Positions 1 through 8,127 of a stretch of 64,000 nt of DNA are shown here, piece by piece. This DNA comes from Branchiibius sp. NY16-3462-2 (GTDB taxonomy: Bacteria > Actinomycetota > Actinomycetes > Actinomycetales > Dermatophilaceae). The notes beneath the pieces are model-generated. The model saw nothing but the letters and a program-made list of their open reading frames with translations, was not told the DNA's origin and searched no databases. The stretch spans positions 310,001 through 374,000 of the forward strand of contig NZ_LVCF01000001.1 of assembly GCF_001594145.1 (NCBI RefSeq). Reading direction: 5' to 3'. The translations under genes were made by a program, and so were the position numbers. How positions within the stretch are numbered: the first letter of the stretch is position 1; each line of letters starts with the position of its first letter.

Positions 1-270
1 GGTGTCGATGATGTTGATGGTCAGGCCGTCGTCGAGACCGGCCTCCTTGGCGGCGGGCCCGGAGTAGTGGATCGCGGTGTTCTTCGCGAGGATCGTGATG
101 CCCTTTTCGCGCTCCAGGTCTCCGGAGTCCATCGCCCGCTCATCGACGTGCTGGTGCTCACCAAAAGCACCGGCCTGCCAGAGCATTTTGTCTACGAGGG
201 TGGTCTTGCCGTGGTCGACGTGGGCGACGATGGCGACGTTACGGATGTCGCTGCGGGTCTTCTGGGCCAT
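1..270 (-). CDS. typA: Translational GTPase TypA/BipA, N-terminal part (gene continues beyond position 1)
   Basis: The 90 visible codons are the start of a ribosome-associated translation-factor GTPase. The P-loop HVDHGKTT is at residues 17-24 after the run NVAIVA, and switch I reads EREKGITI near residue 55, including the GIT threonine typical of elongation-factor-like GTPases. In TypA the N-terminal half hydrolyses GTP on the ribosome and helps 50S assembly and stress growth. The ATG at 268-270 lies 13 bp after the stop of the MFS gene on the same strand, with only a weak ribosome site, so read-through from that SoxR-controlled gene is possible. EF-G and LepA are excluded by the short N-terminus and the MLWQAG/DSGDLE wording of the TypA family. 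Confidence 0.93.
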   Translation of the reverse strand, partial: MAQKTRSDIRNVAIVAHVDHGKTTLVDKMLWQAGAFGEHQHVDERAMDSGDLEREKGITILAKNTAIHYSGPAAKEAGLDDGLTINIIDT

Positions 271-283
271 GGTTACCAGTGTC

Positions 284-1654
284 TCAGGGATTTTGTAGTG
301 GTTTGGACACGCGCCCGGCGAGGGCTGCGCCGAGGAGGGCGACGACCGCGCCGGCCAGCAACATCACCCCGAATCCGGCGGCTGTGTCGTGACCGGTCGC
401 GATGAGCGCACCGCCGAGCGCACCGACGACGCTGCTGGCGGTGGCCTGGGCGATGTAGATGCCGGATTGGTAGTGCCCCTGCTCCTGCACGGGCGCGGCA
501 GCAAGCATCGCGACCGACAGGGTTGGTGTGGCCAGTCCGATGCCCAGGGAGGCGATCGACCAGCTCACCATGCCGATGACGCCCGGCGCCGCTGCGAGGG
601 TGAAGGTCGCGGTTCCGGCTACTCCCAGCGCCATCAGGATCAGGGCCACGCGCAGCCGGGTGGCCGCGGAGAACGCCTGGATCCGGTCGCGTGCGTTCAG
701 CCACGAACCCAGCGCCCAGAGTGCGGCGGTCAGCGTCATGACGACGCCGGCGTGGCTGAGGCTGTAGCCGCGCAGCGTGACCAACAGCAACGGTAGGAAG
801 AGTGAGCCGACGGCGAAACTGCCGGCGACCATGGCGCGGACGGCGATGATCGCGGGCGGCCCTTGTTGGGCGCGCAACGTGCCCGCGGGCAGGGTGCGCA
901 GCAGGGTGACGGCCAGCATCGCCAGGGCGGGGATGAGGAGCCACAACTGACCGGTGCTGCCGACCCAGGCCAACAGGCCCAGGACCAGGCTGGCCAGTAC
1001 GGCGGCCAGCACCCGCCGCCGCGCCGTCGGATCCGCGCGGCGCTCTGAGGATCCCGTGATCGAACGGCGTAGCGCGGGGGCGACGATCGCGAAGGCCGGC
1101 AGCATCAGTAGCCCCGTGAGCACGAAGGACCATCGCCAGCCGACCCCGTCGGCGAGGCTACCGGCGACGACGGGACCGACGACCGACGGTGCGACCCAGG
1201 CGACGGCGAAGGCAGCAAAGACCTTGGCCCGCAGTTCCTCAGGGAGCAGTTGGGCTACCAGCACCGTGACGGAGATGTCGAGAATGGCTTCACTGGCTCC
1301 CGACAGCAGGCGCGTGCCGGTGAAGAGCGCCATATCCGGCGAGATGGCGCTGACCAGCTGTGCGAGGACGAAGACGATCGCTCCGAGCACGATCCCACTG
1401 GCCGGACCACGGCGGTCGACGCGGATACCCGCCCAGGCCGTGGCCGCGACGTACGTGATCATCGGGGCGGCCGCAGCGGCGCCGAACCAGGCCAGTCCGT
1501 GCAGATCGCTCGCGACCCTCGGTAGGACGGTGTTCGTCGCCCGGTCGGCGTACGCACCCAGCGTGACCAGAGCAGTCCCGCCCAGCGCCACCGTCGCGTT
1601 TCCGTTGCTCCACAGGCTGATTGGGGCAGCTTCGGATGCCTCACACGTTGTCAC
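284..1654 (-). CDS. MFS efflux transporter, predicted SoxR target
   Basis: The 456-residue protein is mostly hydrophobic with about 12 membrane spans. It begins with the drug-exporter wording AxRATNTVLPRVASDL, followed by a motif-A-like loop (GIRVDRRG) after TM2 and GTRLLSGASEA in TM4, which places it in the drug:H+ antiporter MFS group; substrate unknown. A longer frame opens at 1681, but that GTG lies inside a SoxR box. The internal GTG at 1652-1654 falls exactly where transcription from the SoxR-type promoter should begin, giving a leaderless mRNA, so I chose it. SoxR in actinobacteria often controls exporters of redox-active compounds. The gene reads toward typA. Confidence 0.85.
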   Translation of the reverse strand: MTTCEASEAAPISLWSNGNATVALGGTALVTLGAYADRATNTVLPRVASDLHGLAWFGAAAAAPMITYVAATAWAGIRVDRRGPASGIVLGAIVFVLAQLVSAISPDMALFTGTRLLSGASEAILDISVTVLVAQLLPEELRAKVFAAFAVAWVAPSVVGPVVAGSLADGVGWRWSFVLTGLLMLPAFAIVAPALRRSITGSSERRADPTARRRVLAAVLASLVLGLLAWVGSTGQLWLLIPALAMLAVTLLRTLPAGTLRAQQGPPAIIAVRAMVAGSFAVGSLFLPLLLVTLRGYSLSHAGVVMTLTAALWALGSWLNARDRIQAFSAATRLRVALILMALGVAGTATFTLAAAPGVIGMVSWSIASLGIGLATPTLSVAMLAAAPVQEQGHYQSGIYIAQATASSVVGALGGALIATGHDTAAGFGVMLLAGAVVALLGAALAGRVSKPLQNP

Positions 1655-1660
1655 CCGAGT

Positions 1661-1691
1661 ATCTTCAAACCTCAAGTTCACTTGAGATCAA
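1661..1691 (-). promoter_or_regulatory. SoxR box and promoter of the MFS gene
   Basis: Arms CTCAAGT (1671-1677) and ACTTGAG (1680-1686) form a SoxR-box palindrome. On the minus strand the -35-like TTGATC (1686-1691) and -10-like GAAGAT (1661-1666) are 19 bp apart with the box in the spacer. This is the geometry of the E. coli soxS promoter, whose box is CCTCAAGTTAACTTGAGG. The long 19-bp spacer is what MerR-family activators need. Six bases separate the -10 from the GTG at 1654, so the transcript would be leaderless. Confidence 0.85.
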
Positions 1692-1748
1692 CCGCCGTCC
1701 GGAGGGTGGACATGCGCCAACTGACTGGCACTCGTATCCGCGCGGGTA

Positions 1749-1798
1749 ATGCGCAAAATTGGGCTGCGCATAACGGTTTCCAGGTGTCGTACACCAGG
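1749..1798 (+). promoter_or_regulatory. Two inverted repeats upstream of the adenosine-deaminase-like gene
   Basis: ATGCGCA (1749-1755) and TGCGCAT (1765-1771) form an inverted repeat with a 9-bp spacer. Close to the start, CCAGGTGT (1780-1787) and ACACCAGG (1791-1798) pair around CGT with one mismatch. The second contains the AGGA ribosome site (1795-1798) for the ATG at 1804, so it could be an operator or an RNA hairpin hiding the ribosome site. No regulator can be assigned. Confidence 0.4.
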
Positions 1799-1803
1799 AC
1801 AAT

Positions 1804-2877
1804 ATGGACATGTCCGCGACCACCGCGAGATTCGTGACGGCTCACGTGGCCACTGAGACCTCGACACTGCCCGATGCAACGAAGAGGTGGGTGCACAATC
1901 TTCCGAAAGTCGAACTGCATCTGCATCACGTGGGAGCGACTGCGCCGCGCACCGTGTGCGAGCTTGCTGCGAAGTACCCAGATGCAGGCGTGCCGACCGA
2001 TCTCGACGAACTCGCCAGGTTCTACGAGTTCACCGACTTCGGACATTTCCTCAGCGTCTACAAACGGGTCTCGAAGCTGCTTCGCACGCCCCAGGACGTG
2101 TACGAGCTCACGAGTGGGAATCTGCAAGATCTAGCCGATCAGAAAGTCCGGTATGCAGAAGTAACCGTGACGGTCAACTGGCCGCTACGCAACGGCGTTC
2201 CGCGGCAAGGGTTCACAGAAGCACTCGATGCCGCCCGGTATAACGCTGGCAAAGCCGGCTTGACCGTCAACTGGATCATTGACATCCCCGGCAAACCGGG
2301 CGAGTCAGCCGACCTGGCGTTGAGCATGTGCGGAGATGACGCACCAGAGGGCCTGGTCGCCCTGGGGCTCGCAGGCGAGGCGTTCGAACCCGTTGACTAC
2401 ACCGAATATTTCGAGATCGCTCGCGCCAGAGGCTTGGGAGCCGTCGTTCACGCCGGTGAGTCCCGCGGTCCCGAGAGCGTGCGTAGCGCACTCGACGATT
2501 TGCATGCTGACCGCATCGGTCACGGTGTCCGGGCGATGGAGGATCCGGAGCTTGTCGCACGCTTGCGAGATGAGGCGGTCCATCTGGAGGTCTGCCCCAC
2601 TTCGAACGTGCGAACCCGGGTCGTGAACTCGGTCGAGGACCATCCTTTGCCGGAGATGGTTGCCGCAGGGCTCAACGTGTCAATCAACTCCGACGACCCG
2701 CCCATGTTTGGAACCACACTCACCAACGAGTTGATGATCGCTAGCGGTCTCCTCGGCAGCGACAACATTCCCGGGCTTTTGCGAAACGCAATCATGGCCT
2801 CCTACGCCGACGACCACACCAAACGCGCTTACGTTGACGAACTGAACTTGGCCGTGGCGGATCATCAGCGCGGGTAA
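1804..2877 (+). CDS. Adenosine deaminase family protein
   Basis: The 357-residue protein is a metal-dependent TIM-barrel deaminase of purine nucleosides or related aminopurines. The zinc motif KVELHLH is at residues 35-41 (H39, H41). HAGES, RIGHG, EVCPTSNV and SINSDDPPMF follow in family order, the last giving the metal-binding aspartate pair. The usual HLHLEG reads HLHHVG here, so the acidic residue near the substrate ribose is replaced; this marks a subclass and leaves adenosine, adenine or aminodeoxyfutalosine open as substrate. Length fits the family (330-370). Base composition looks slightly less GC-rich than the neighbours. The gene sits between the SoxR-controlled MFS gene and a DUF222-HNH gene. 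A second ATG at 1810 is possible. Confidence 0.85.
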   Translation: MDMSATTARFVTAHVATETSTLPDATKRWVHNLPKVELHLHHVGATAPRTVCELAAKYPDAGVPTDLDELARFYEFTDFGHFLSVYKRVSKLLRTPQDVYELTSGNLQDLADQKVRYAEVTVTVNWPLRNGVPRQGFTEALDAARYNAGKAGLTVNWIIDIPGKPGESADLALSMCGDDAPEGLVALGLAGEAFEPVDYTEYFEIARARGLGAVVHAGESRGPESVRSALDDLHADRIGHGVRAMEDPELVARLRDEAVHLEVCPTSNVRTRVVNSVEDHPLPEMVAAGLNVSINSDDPPMFGTTLTNELMIASGLLGSDNIPGLLRNAIMASYADDHTKRAYVDELNLAVADHQRG

Positions 2878-2901
2878 TCGACAGCCACGCGGGTTGTAAA
2901 C

Positions 2902-2926
2902 CGCGCGTCTGTCGATAAGACGCGCG
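2902..2926 (+). terminator. Probable intrinsic terminator after the deaminase gene
   Basis: CGCGCGTCT (2902-2910) pairs perfectly with AGACGCGCG (2918-2926) across a 7-base loop, followed by TTTGTGT. A 9-bp GC-rich stem and short T-rich tail 24 bp after the stop fit a factor-independent terminator. Confidence 0.65.
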
Positions 2927-3024
2927 TTTGTGTAGCGGTCGATGCCGATCTAGCCCGGCCGAAATTTCTGAATTTTAGCTGTGCATAACCTGGATAAAGA
3001 GTCGAACACCAGTACACTGGGGGT

Positions 3025-4713
3025 ATGTCCGCGACCCCCGCTGAGAGCTCATCAATGCTCCGTGAATCAGCGCTTCTGGACGCCTCTATGTCGCAGTTGT
3101 TGGCGGCTGCGGAGCAGTTGTTGCGGGTCGCGTATCACCGCGTCGATAAAGACCTTTCGGACCTGTCTGAGGATGCGTTGCTGGCCGACATCCAGCTCGC
3201 CCAACGGGTGCAGAACAGTGCCTGGGCGGTACAGACCCATCGGATCGCGCAGGCCGCGGCGATCGAGCACCGCGAGGACCCCAACCCGGTCGAAGACGCT
3301 CTGCCCCGACTGATCTCCCGTGAAGTGCGGCATGAGCCGGGCAGCTTCGTCGATGAATGGTTCCCCCTCGAAGTCGCGACCCGCCTGGGCTGGTCGGACC
3401 GGCAAGCCGGCAACCGGATCAGCGCCGCCATCGACACCCTCGATCGCTGTCCTCGGTTGTTGGACCGGGTTGGTGCCGGTGGGTTGGACCCGTTCAAAGC
3501 CGCCGTCGTCGCCGACGTCACTACCGGTGCCCCCGAGCACGTCACCGCCGCGGTGGAGGATCGGGTTCTGGCGGGTGACCCCGAAACCACGACCGCAGCA
3601 AAACTGCGGGCGAAGGCCCGCCGGCTGAGGGTGCGCCTGGACCCGATCGGGGCAGATGCCGCAGCCCAAGCTCGGCGTCGTTCGGCGGTGGGGGTGTTCG
3701 TGCGGGAGCATCACGAACCAGGACTGTCGGAACTGACCGCGGTGCTCCCCACGTTGGATGCGGCGAAGCTGATGGCCGCGATCGACCAATTAGCCCGGGA
3801 CCTGCACTCAGTCACGACGACGGACAAGACCCTGGCGGAATGCCGGGTCGACGCCCTCACGGATCTGACCCTGGCCGGGGTCGGTGTCGACACGCACCTG
3901 ACGTTCCTGATCCCGATCAACACCACTGCCCCAGCCGACGCTGACCCGCCAGCTGCGGCCGCATCCCACGATCAGACCGGAACCGGCGGGGATGACCCGT
4001 TCGCCGGTGACCCCGGCGACGACCCGTTCGATGGCCTGGATTTCGATGATCTGCCGTGGGCTGATGAGTCCGGGATCGACTGGGCCGCCGAAGGAATAGT
4101 CCCGTTCAACGGCCGCGACTTGATGGACGAGGAACTGCGGGCGCTGTTCGATGCAGAACTCGCCGAACTCAACGCCATCGCCAGCACCTCCACCGAACTT
4201 CAACAACGAACCGGTCCACCGGGGTGTGGGCACGCGCCCGAACCGGACAACCTCACCCACCAACACCGCCCACCAACCAAAGCCACCGGTGCCGGGATGA
4301 TCGGTGACCTGCTGCTACCAAAGGTGGGGGTGATACCCGCACGGACCATCACCGAAATGACCCACCTGCTCGGCGTGAAACTCTCCCGAGCCCTCACCGA
4401 CCCGGCAACAGGCACCGTCATCGAAACCGGTGACCGGTTCTACCGGCCCGGTGCCCGCTTGGCCCGGTTCGTCCAAGCCCGCGACCAACACTGCCGCTTC
4501 CCCGGCTGCACCAGGCCCGCGAAACTGTCCGATATCGACCACGTCATCCGCTACCCCGACGGAGACACCACCGCCAGCAACCTGCAATGCCTGTGCCGCC
4601 ACCACCACCGCGCCAAACACGAAGGCGGCTGGAAAGTGGTCATGTCCCCCACCGGGGTCTGCACCTGGACCAGCCCCACCGGCCACACCTACCTCACCAC
4701 CCCCGGCGACTGA
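3025..4713 (+). CDS. DUF222 domain HNH endonuclease-like protein (13E12 repeat family)
   Basis: The 562-residue protein has an N-terminal helical DUF222 region (about 20-310) and a C-terminal HNH nuclease motif (about 485-535): CRFPGC, then DIDHV, then CRHHHRAKH. The cysteine pairs are a structural zinc site, and the aspartate/histidines are the HNH core. Between the domains is an acidic low-complexity stretch (about 325-395) rich in D, G and P. Genes of this family occur in many copies in actinobacterial genomes and their role is unknown; some behave like mobile or recombining elements. It stands alone, with its ATG at 3025, and separates the deaminase gene from soxR. No terminal inverted repeats or target duplications were seen. 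Confidence 0.9.
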   Translation: MSATPAESSSMLRESALLDASMSQLLAAAEQLLRVAYHRVDKDLSDLSEDALLADIQLAQRVQNSAWAVQTHRIAQAAAIEHREDPNPVEDALPRLISREVRHEPGSFVDEWFPLEVATRLGWSDRQAGNRISAAIDTLDRCPRLLDRVGAGGLDPFKAAVVADVTTGAPEHVTAAVEDRVLAGDPETTTAAKLRAKARRLRVRLDPIGADAAAQARRRSAVGVFVREHHEPGLSELTAVLPTLDAAKLMAAIDQLARDLHSVTTTDKTLAECRVDALTDLTLAGVGVDTHLTFLIPINTTAPADADPPAAAASHDQTGTGGDDPFAGDPGDDPFDGLDFDDLPWADESGIDWAAEGIVPFNGRDLMDEELRALFDAELAELNAIASTSTELQQRTGPPGCGHAPEPDNLTHQHRPPTKATGAGMIGDLLLPKVGVIPARTITEMTHLLGVKLSRALTDPATGTVIETGDRFYRPGARLARFVQARDQHCRFPGCTRPAKLSDIDHVIRYPDGDTTASNLQCLCRHHHRAKHEGGWKVVMSPTGVCTWTSPTGHTYLTTPGD

Positions 4714-4745
4714 CGGCGGATTCCGGACGTGACCACGTAGGGTCT

Positions 4746-4767
4746 AATCTCAAGTCGACTTGAGATT
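4746..4767. promoter_or_regulatory. SoxR box (perfect 22-bp palindrome) upstream of soxR
   Basis: AATCTCAAGTC (4746-4756) is followed directly by its exact reverse complement (4757-4767). The core CTCAAGT/ACTTGAG is identical to the arms of the box at 1671-1686. It lies 22 bp before the soxR ATG, which suggests autoregulation. Confidence 0.85.
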
Positions 4768-4789
4768 GATGGACGTCCGGAGGATCTAC

Positions 4790-5251
4790 ATGCAGCAACT
4801 CCTGCCCATCGGAGACATCGTGCAGCGCAGTGGATTTAGTGCTCCGACACTGCGGTTCTACGAGGCCGAAGGACTGATCAGCAGCGAACGGACACCCGGC
4901 GGGCACCGGATCTATCCACGCGCCGTACTGCGCCGGTTGGCTTTCATCCGGGCCGCCTCCACGATCGGCTTGTCCCTGCAGCAGATTCGCGAGGAACTGG
5001 ACACCCTGCCCGGCGGGCGCACCCCTACGAAAGCGGACTGGACCCGGCTGTCGCGCCACTGGCGGCACCACCTCGATGAGCGCATCGCGGCGCTGGAACG
5101 GTTACGTGACGGCCTGGACGGCTGCATCGGTTGCGGTTGTCTGTCCCTGAAGCGCTGCACGGTGATGAACCTGGGCGACGAACTAGCCGCCCAGGGGCCG
5201 GGAGCGCGCCTCCTGCCCCGATTGTTGCGCGAAGACCCGGATCGAAGCTGA
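4790..5251 (+). CDS. soxR: Redox-sensitive MerR-family regulator SoxR
   Basis: The 153-residue protein has a MerR winged helix at 5-75 (GDIVQRSGFSAPTLRFYE), a dimerisation helix at about 80-110 and the SoxR cluster CxxCxCx5C at C112, C115, C117 and C123, which holds the [2Fe-2S] centre. Oxidation of the cluster by redox-cycling compounds turns the bound protein into an activator. The ATG at 4790 has a GGAGGA ribosome site; an upstream in-frame TTG at 4760 lies inside the operator and is rejected. Two SoxR boxes in this window, at its own promoter and at the MFS gene 3 kb away, define a small local regulon. The C-terminal tail after C123 is about 30 residues, longer than in E. coli. Confidence 0.96.
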   Translation: MQQLLPIGDIVQRSGFSAPTLRFYEAEGLISSERTPGGHRIYPRAVLRRLAFIRAASTIGLSLQQIREELDTLPGGRTPTKADWTRLSRHWRHHLDERIAALERLRDGLDGCIGCGCLSLKRCTVMNLGDELAAQGPGARLLPRLLREDPDRS

Positions 5252-5387
5252 TGAGTCAAAGGTCTCAACACCGCAACATCGGCAGCGGAACCCACACCCG
5301 GGGCACCCCCTTGCTATACCGTTCCCGGAAACCGTGGCCAACCCGGCGACGGTCGCAAGGAATCTGCCCGAGCAGGAGTTCAATCAG

Positions 5388-7055
5388 ATGAAGTTTTCCC
5401 GGCTGACCGCGCCACTGGCCATCGCCAGCGTCGCGGCCCTGGCGCTTTCCGGCTGCGCCAAGTCCGACCGTGACTCCGGTGGCACCACCGGCAGCGGCAC
5501 CGCTGGCGCATCGAATGCCACCCTCACCTTCGGTGCGGCGGGTGCGCCCTCGACGTTCGACCCGTTCTACGGCTCCGACGGCGAAACCTTCCGAGTCAGC
5601 CGCCAGATCTTCGACACGCTGGTCGCGATCAAGCCGGGCACCGCCGACCCCGAGCCGGGCCTGGCAACCAGTTGGACCGGCTCCTCCGACGGCAAGGAAT
5701 GGACCTTCAACCTCCGCCAGGGTGTGAAGTTCAGCGACGGTACGGCCTTGAACGCCGAAGCGGTCTGTAAGAACTTCGAGCGGATGGACTCCCAGAACCA
5801 GGCGGGTCAGAGCGCCTCGGAGTACTGGACCACCGTCATGGGCGGCTACAATAAGTCGGCCGACGACCTCTACCAGGGCTGCACCACGGAAGGCACCGAC
5901 AAGGTCGTCCTGAAGTTCGCCCGGGCCTCCTCCAAGATTCCGAACGGCCTGTCCCTCACCTCGCTGTCGATGCAGAGCCCGACGGCGATGGAAAAGTACA
6001 AGGCCAACAACATCCAGGCCCAGGGTGACGGCTTCGTGCAGTCGGAGTACGCGCAGAAGTTCCCGACCGGCACGGGCCCGTTCAAGTTCAGCAGCTACGA
6101 CGTCACCAACAAGACGATCACCCTGGTCCGCAACGACGACTACTGGGGCGAGAAGGCCAAGGTCGCCAAGTTGGTCTTCTCGATCATCCCCGACGAGTCG
6201 CAGCGCAAGCAGTCGCTGCTCGCCGGTCAGATCGACGGTTACGACCTGCCCAACCCGACCGACTGGGACTCGCTGAAGTCCGCCGGGATGAACCTCGAGG
6301 TGCGCCCCGCGTTCAACATCCTCTACCTGGGCCTCAACGCCAAGGCTGACCCGGACCTGAAGGACCTCAAGGTCCGCCAGGCCCTCTACTACGCGATCAA
6401 CCGCGACCAGCTGGTGAAGTCCCAGTTGCCTTCTGGCGCAACGGTTGCCACGCAGTTCATGCCCAACACCGTCGACGGTTACAACAAGTCGCTGCAGCCC
6501 AACGGTTACGACCCGGCCAAGGCCAAGTCGCTGCTGGCCGAAGCTGGTAAGAGCAACCTGAGCATCGACCTGTGGTACCCCTCGGAGGTCTCGCGGCCGT
6601 ACATGCCCAGCCCGATCAAGATCTTCAACGCGATCAAGGCGGACTGGGAAGCTGTCGGCGTCAAGGTCAACACGATCACCAAGCCCTGGGCCGGTGGCTA
6701 CATCGACCAGACCCAGGCCGGCAAGGCGCCTGCCTACCTGATGGGTTGGACCGGTGATTTCAACAACACCGACAACTTCCTGGGCAGCTTCTTCCCGGCC
6801 ACCGGGCAGATGGACGTCGGCGCCTACCCCTGGGGCCAGACCCTGGTCAACGACCTGAAGACCGCAGACGGCACGGTCGACGAGAACGCCCGCAACGCGG
6901 CGTACGAGAAGATCAACGAGCAGATCATGACCGAGTACCTGCCCGGTCTGCCGATCTCCAGCTCGCCGCCGGCGATTGTCTTCGGCAAGAACGTCACGGG
7001 CGTGGTTGCCAGCCCGTTGACCGCCGAGGACTTCGCGACCGCCGTCAAGAAGTAA
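5388..7055 (+). CDS. Oligopeptide/dipeptide ABC transporter substrate-binding lipoprotein
   Basis: The 555-residue protein belongs to the SBP_bac_5 (DppA/OppA) family. Residues 1-20 are a lipoprotein signal with lipobox LSGC, so the mature protein is lipid-anchored outside the membrane. Family wording includes PSTFDPFYGSDG, ATSWTGSSDGKEWTFNLRQG, GTGPFKF, LVRNDDYWG and VRQALYYAINR. The ATG at 5388 has AGGAG at 5374-5378; an earlier GTG-type extension to 5334 would bury the signal peptide. It heads a five-gene importer (two permeases, two ATPases). A hairpin at 7064-7095 separates it from the permeases, which usually gives more binding protein than channel. Peptides are the likely cargo, but nickel or glycosides are not excluded. 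Confidence 0.93.
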   Translation: MKFSRLTAPLAIASVAALALSGCAKSDRDSGGTTGSGTAGASNATLTFGAAGAPSTFDPFYGSDGETFRVSRQIFDTLVAIKPGTADPEPGLATSWTGSSDGKEWTFNLRQGVKFSDGTALNAEAVCKNFERMDSQNQAGQSASEYWTTVMGGYNKSADDLYQGCTTEGTDKVVLKFARASSKIPNGLSLTSLSMQSPTAMEKYKANNIQAQGDGFVQSEYAQKFPTGTGPFKFSSYDVTNKTITLVRNDDYWGEKAKVAKLVFSIIPDESQRKQSLLAGQIDGYDLPNPTDWDSLKSAGMNLEVRPAFNILYLGLNAKADPDLKDLKVRQALYYAINRDQLVKSQLPSGATVATQFMPNTVDGYNKSLQPNGYDPAKAKSLLAEAGKSNLSIDLWYPSEVSRPYMPSPIKIFNAIKADWEAVGVKVNTITKPWAGGYIDQTQAGKAPAYLMGWTGDFNNTDNFLGSFFPATGQMDVGAYPWGQTLVNDLKTADGTVDENARNAAYEKINEQIMTEYLPGLPISSSPPAIVFGKNVTGVVASPLTAEDFATAVKK

Positions 7056-7063
7056 CCACCCGG

Positions 7064-7095
7064 AGCACGCCGGCCGCGTCAGCGGTCGGCGTGCT
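7064..7095 (+). terminator. Strong hairpin between binding-protein and permease genes
   Basis: AGCACGCCG (7064-7072) pairs with CGGCGTGCT (7087-7095). The stem continues inward by five more pairs (one G-T) to a GTCA loop at 7078-7081, making 14 pairs, followed by TTTCC. It probably acts as a partial terminator or 3' mRNA stabiliser for the lipoprotein transcript. Confidence 0.7.
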
Positions 7096-7116
7096 TTCCG
7101 TGATAGGGGAATTCGC

Positions 7117-8127
7117 TTGCTGCGCTTCATCGTCCGGCGTCTCTTGCAGATGCTCGGCGTGCTGCTCGTGCTGTCGTTGTTGGTCTTCTTCTGGTTACGT
7201 GCGCTACCTGGCGGGCCGGTCTCGGCGCTGCTCGGTGAGCGCGCCACGCCGCAGACCCGCGCGGCAATGGAGAAGGCCCTGGGCCTGGACCAGCCGCTAC
7301 CCATGCAGTACCTGCGCTTCCTGAACAACGCGCTGCACGGCCAGTTCGGCACCTCGATCGCCGTGCAGCCCGGTGCCGATGCCATGCAGGTCTTCATGAA
7401 CCGGCTACCCGCGACGATCGAACTGTCGGTCCTGGCGCTGATCTTCGCGCTCGCTGCGGGAATCCCGTTGGGCTACTTGGCTGCTCGGCACCGCGGTACC
7501 TTCCTCGATGGCGGATCGGTGATCATCTCGCTGATCGGTGTCGCCGTCCCCGTCTTCTTCCTGGCCTTCGTGCTGAAGTACCTCTTCGCGGTCGAGCTGC
7601 ACTGGCTGCCGCTGAACGGCCGCCAGGACCCCAACCTGGATGCCACCCGCGTGACCGGGTTCTACATCCTCGACGGCATCATCACCCGCGAGTACGACGC
7701 CGCCTGGGATGCGTTCAAACATCTGATCCTGCCGGCGCTGGCGTTGGCGTCGATCCCGTTCGCCGTGGTCCTGCGGATCACCCGGGCCTCCGTCCTGGAA
7801 GTGATGGACGAGGACTACGTGCGCACCGCCGAGGCCAAAGGCCTGACCAACCGGACCATCCGCAGCCGGCACATCATGCGCAACGCGATGCTCCCGGTCG
7901 TCACGACCATCGGTCTGCAGGTGGGCGGTTTGCTCACCGGCGCCGTGCTGACCGAGACCGTCTTCTCGATCGCCGGGCTGGGTGACGCGATGAACGTCGG
8001 GTTCTCCCAGAAGGACTACCCGGTGTTGCAGATCCTGATCCTGATGGCGGCGGTGACGTACGTCGTGGTGAACCTCCTGGTCGATATCGCGTACGCCTAT
8101 CTGGACCCGAGGGTGAGGACGCGCTGA
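7117..8127 (+). CDS. Peptide ABC transporter permease (DppB/OppB type)
   Basis: The 336-residue integral membrane protein has about six spans, starting with the typical first TM (RRLLQMLGVLLVLSLLVFFW) and the ALPGGP motif. The EAA loop that docks the ATPase reads RTAEAKGLTNRTI near residues 248-260, and GAVLTETVFSIAGLG is present. The start is TTG at 7117 with AGGGGA at 7105-7110. Its stop overlaps the next ATG (TGATG). It forms the translocation pore with the 8127 product. Confidence 0.95.
   Translation: MLRFIVRRLLQMLGVLLVLSLLVFFWLRALPGGPVSALLGERATPQTRAAMEKALGLDQPLPMQYLRFLNNALHGQFGTSIAVQPGADAMQVFMNRLPATIELSVLALIFALAAGIPLGYLAARHRGTFLDGGSVIISLIGVAVPVFFLAFVLKYLFAVELHWLPLNGRQDPNLDATRVTGFYILDGIITREYDAAWDAFKHLILPALALASIPFAVVLRITRASVLEVMDEDYVRTAEAKGLTNRTIRSRHIMRNAMLPVVTTIGLQVGGLLTGAVLTETVFSIAGLGDAMNVGFSQKDYPVLQILILMAAVTYVVVNLLVDIAYAYLDPRVRTR

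Noticed and set aside
3025..4713. DUF222-HNH gene as an insertion sequence or homing element
   Set aside because: No terminal inverted repeats, no target-site duplication and no transposase motif; it is kept as a plain CDS.
5265..7397. 710-codon open frame on the minus strand
   Set aside because: It is antisense to the peptide-binding lipoprotein gene, composed of the V/G/L/R-rich text typical of antisense high-GC frames, with no recognisable domain.
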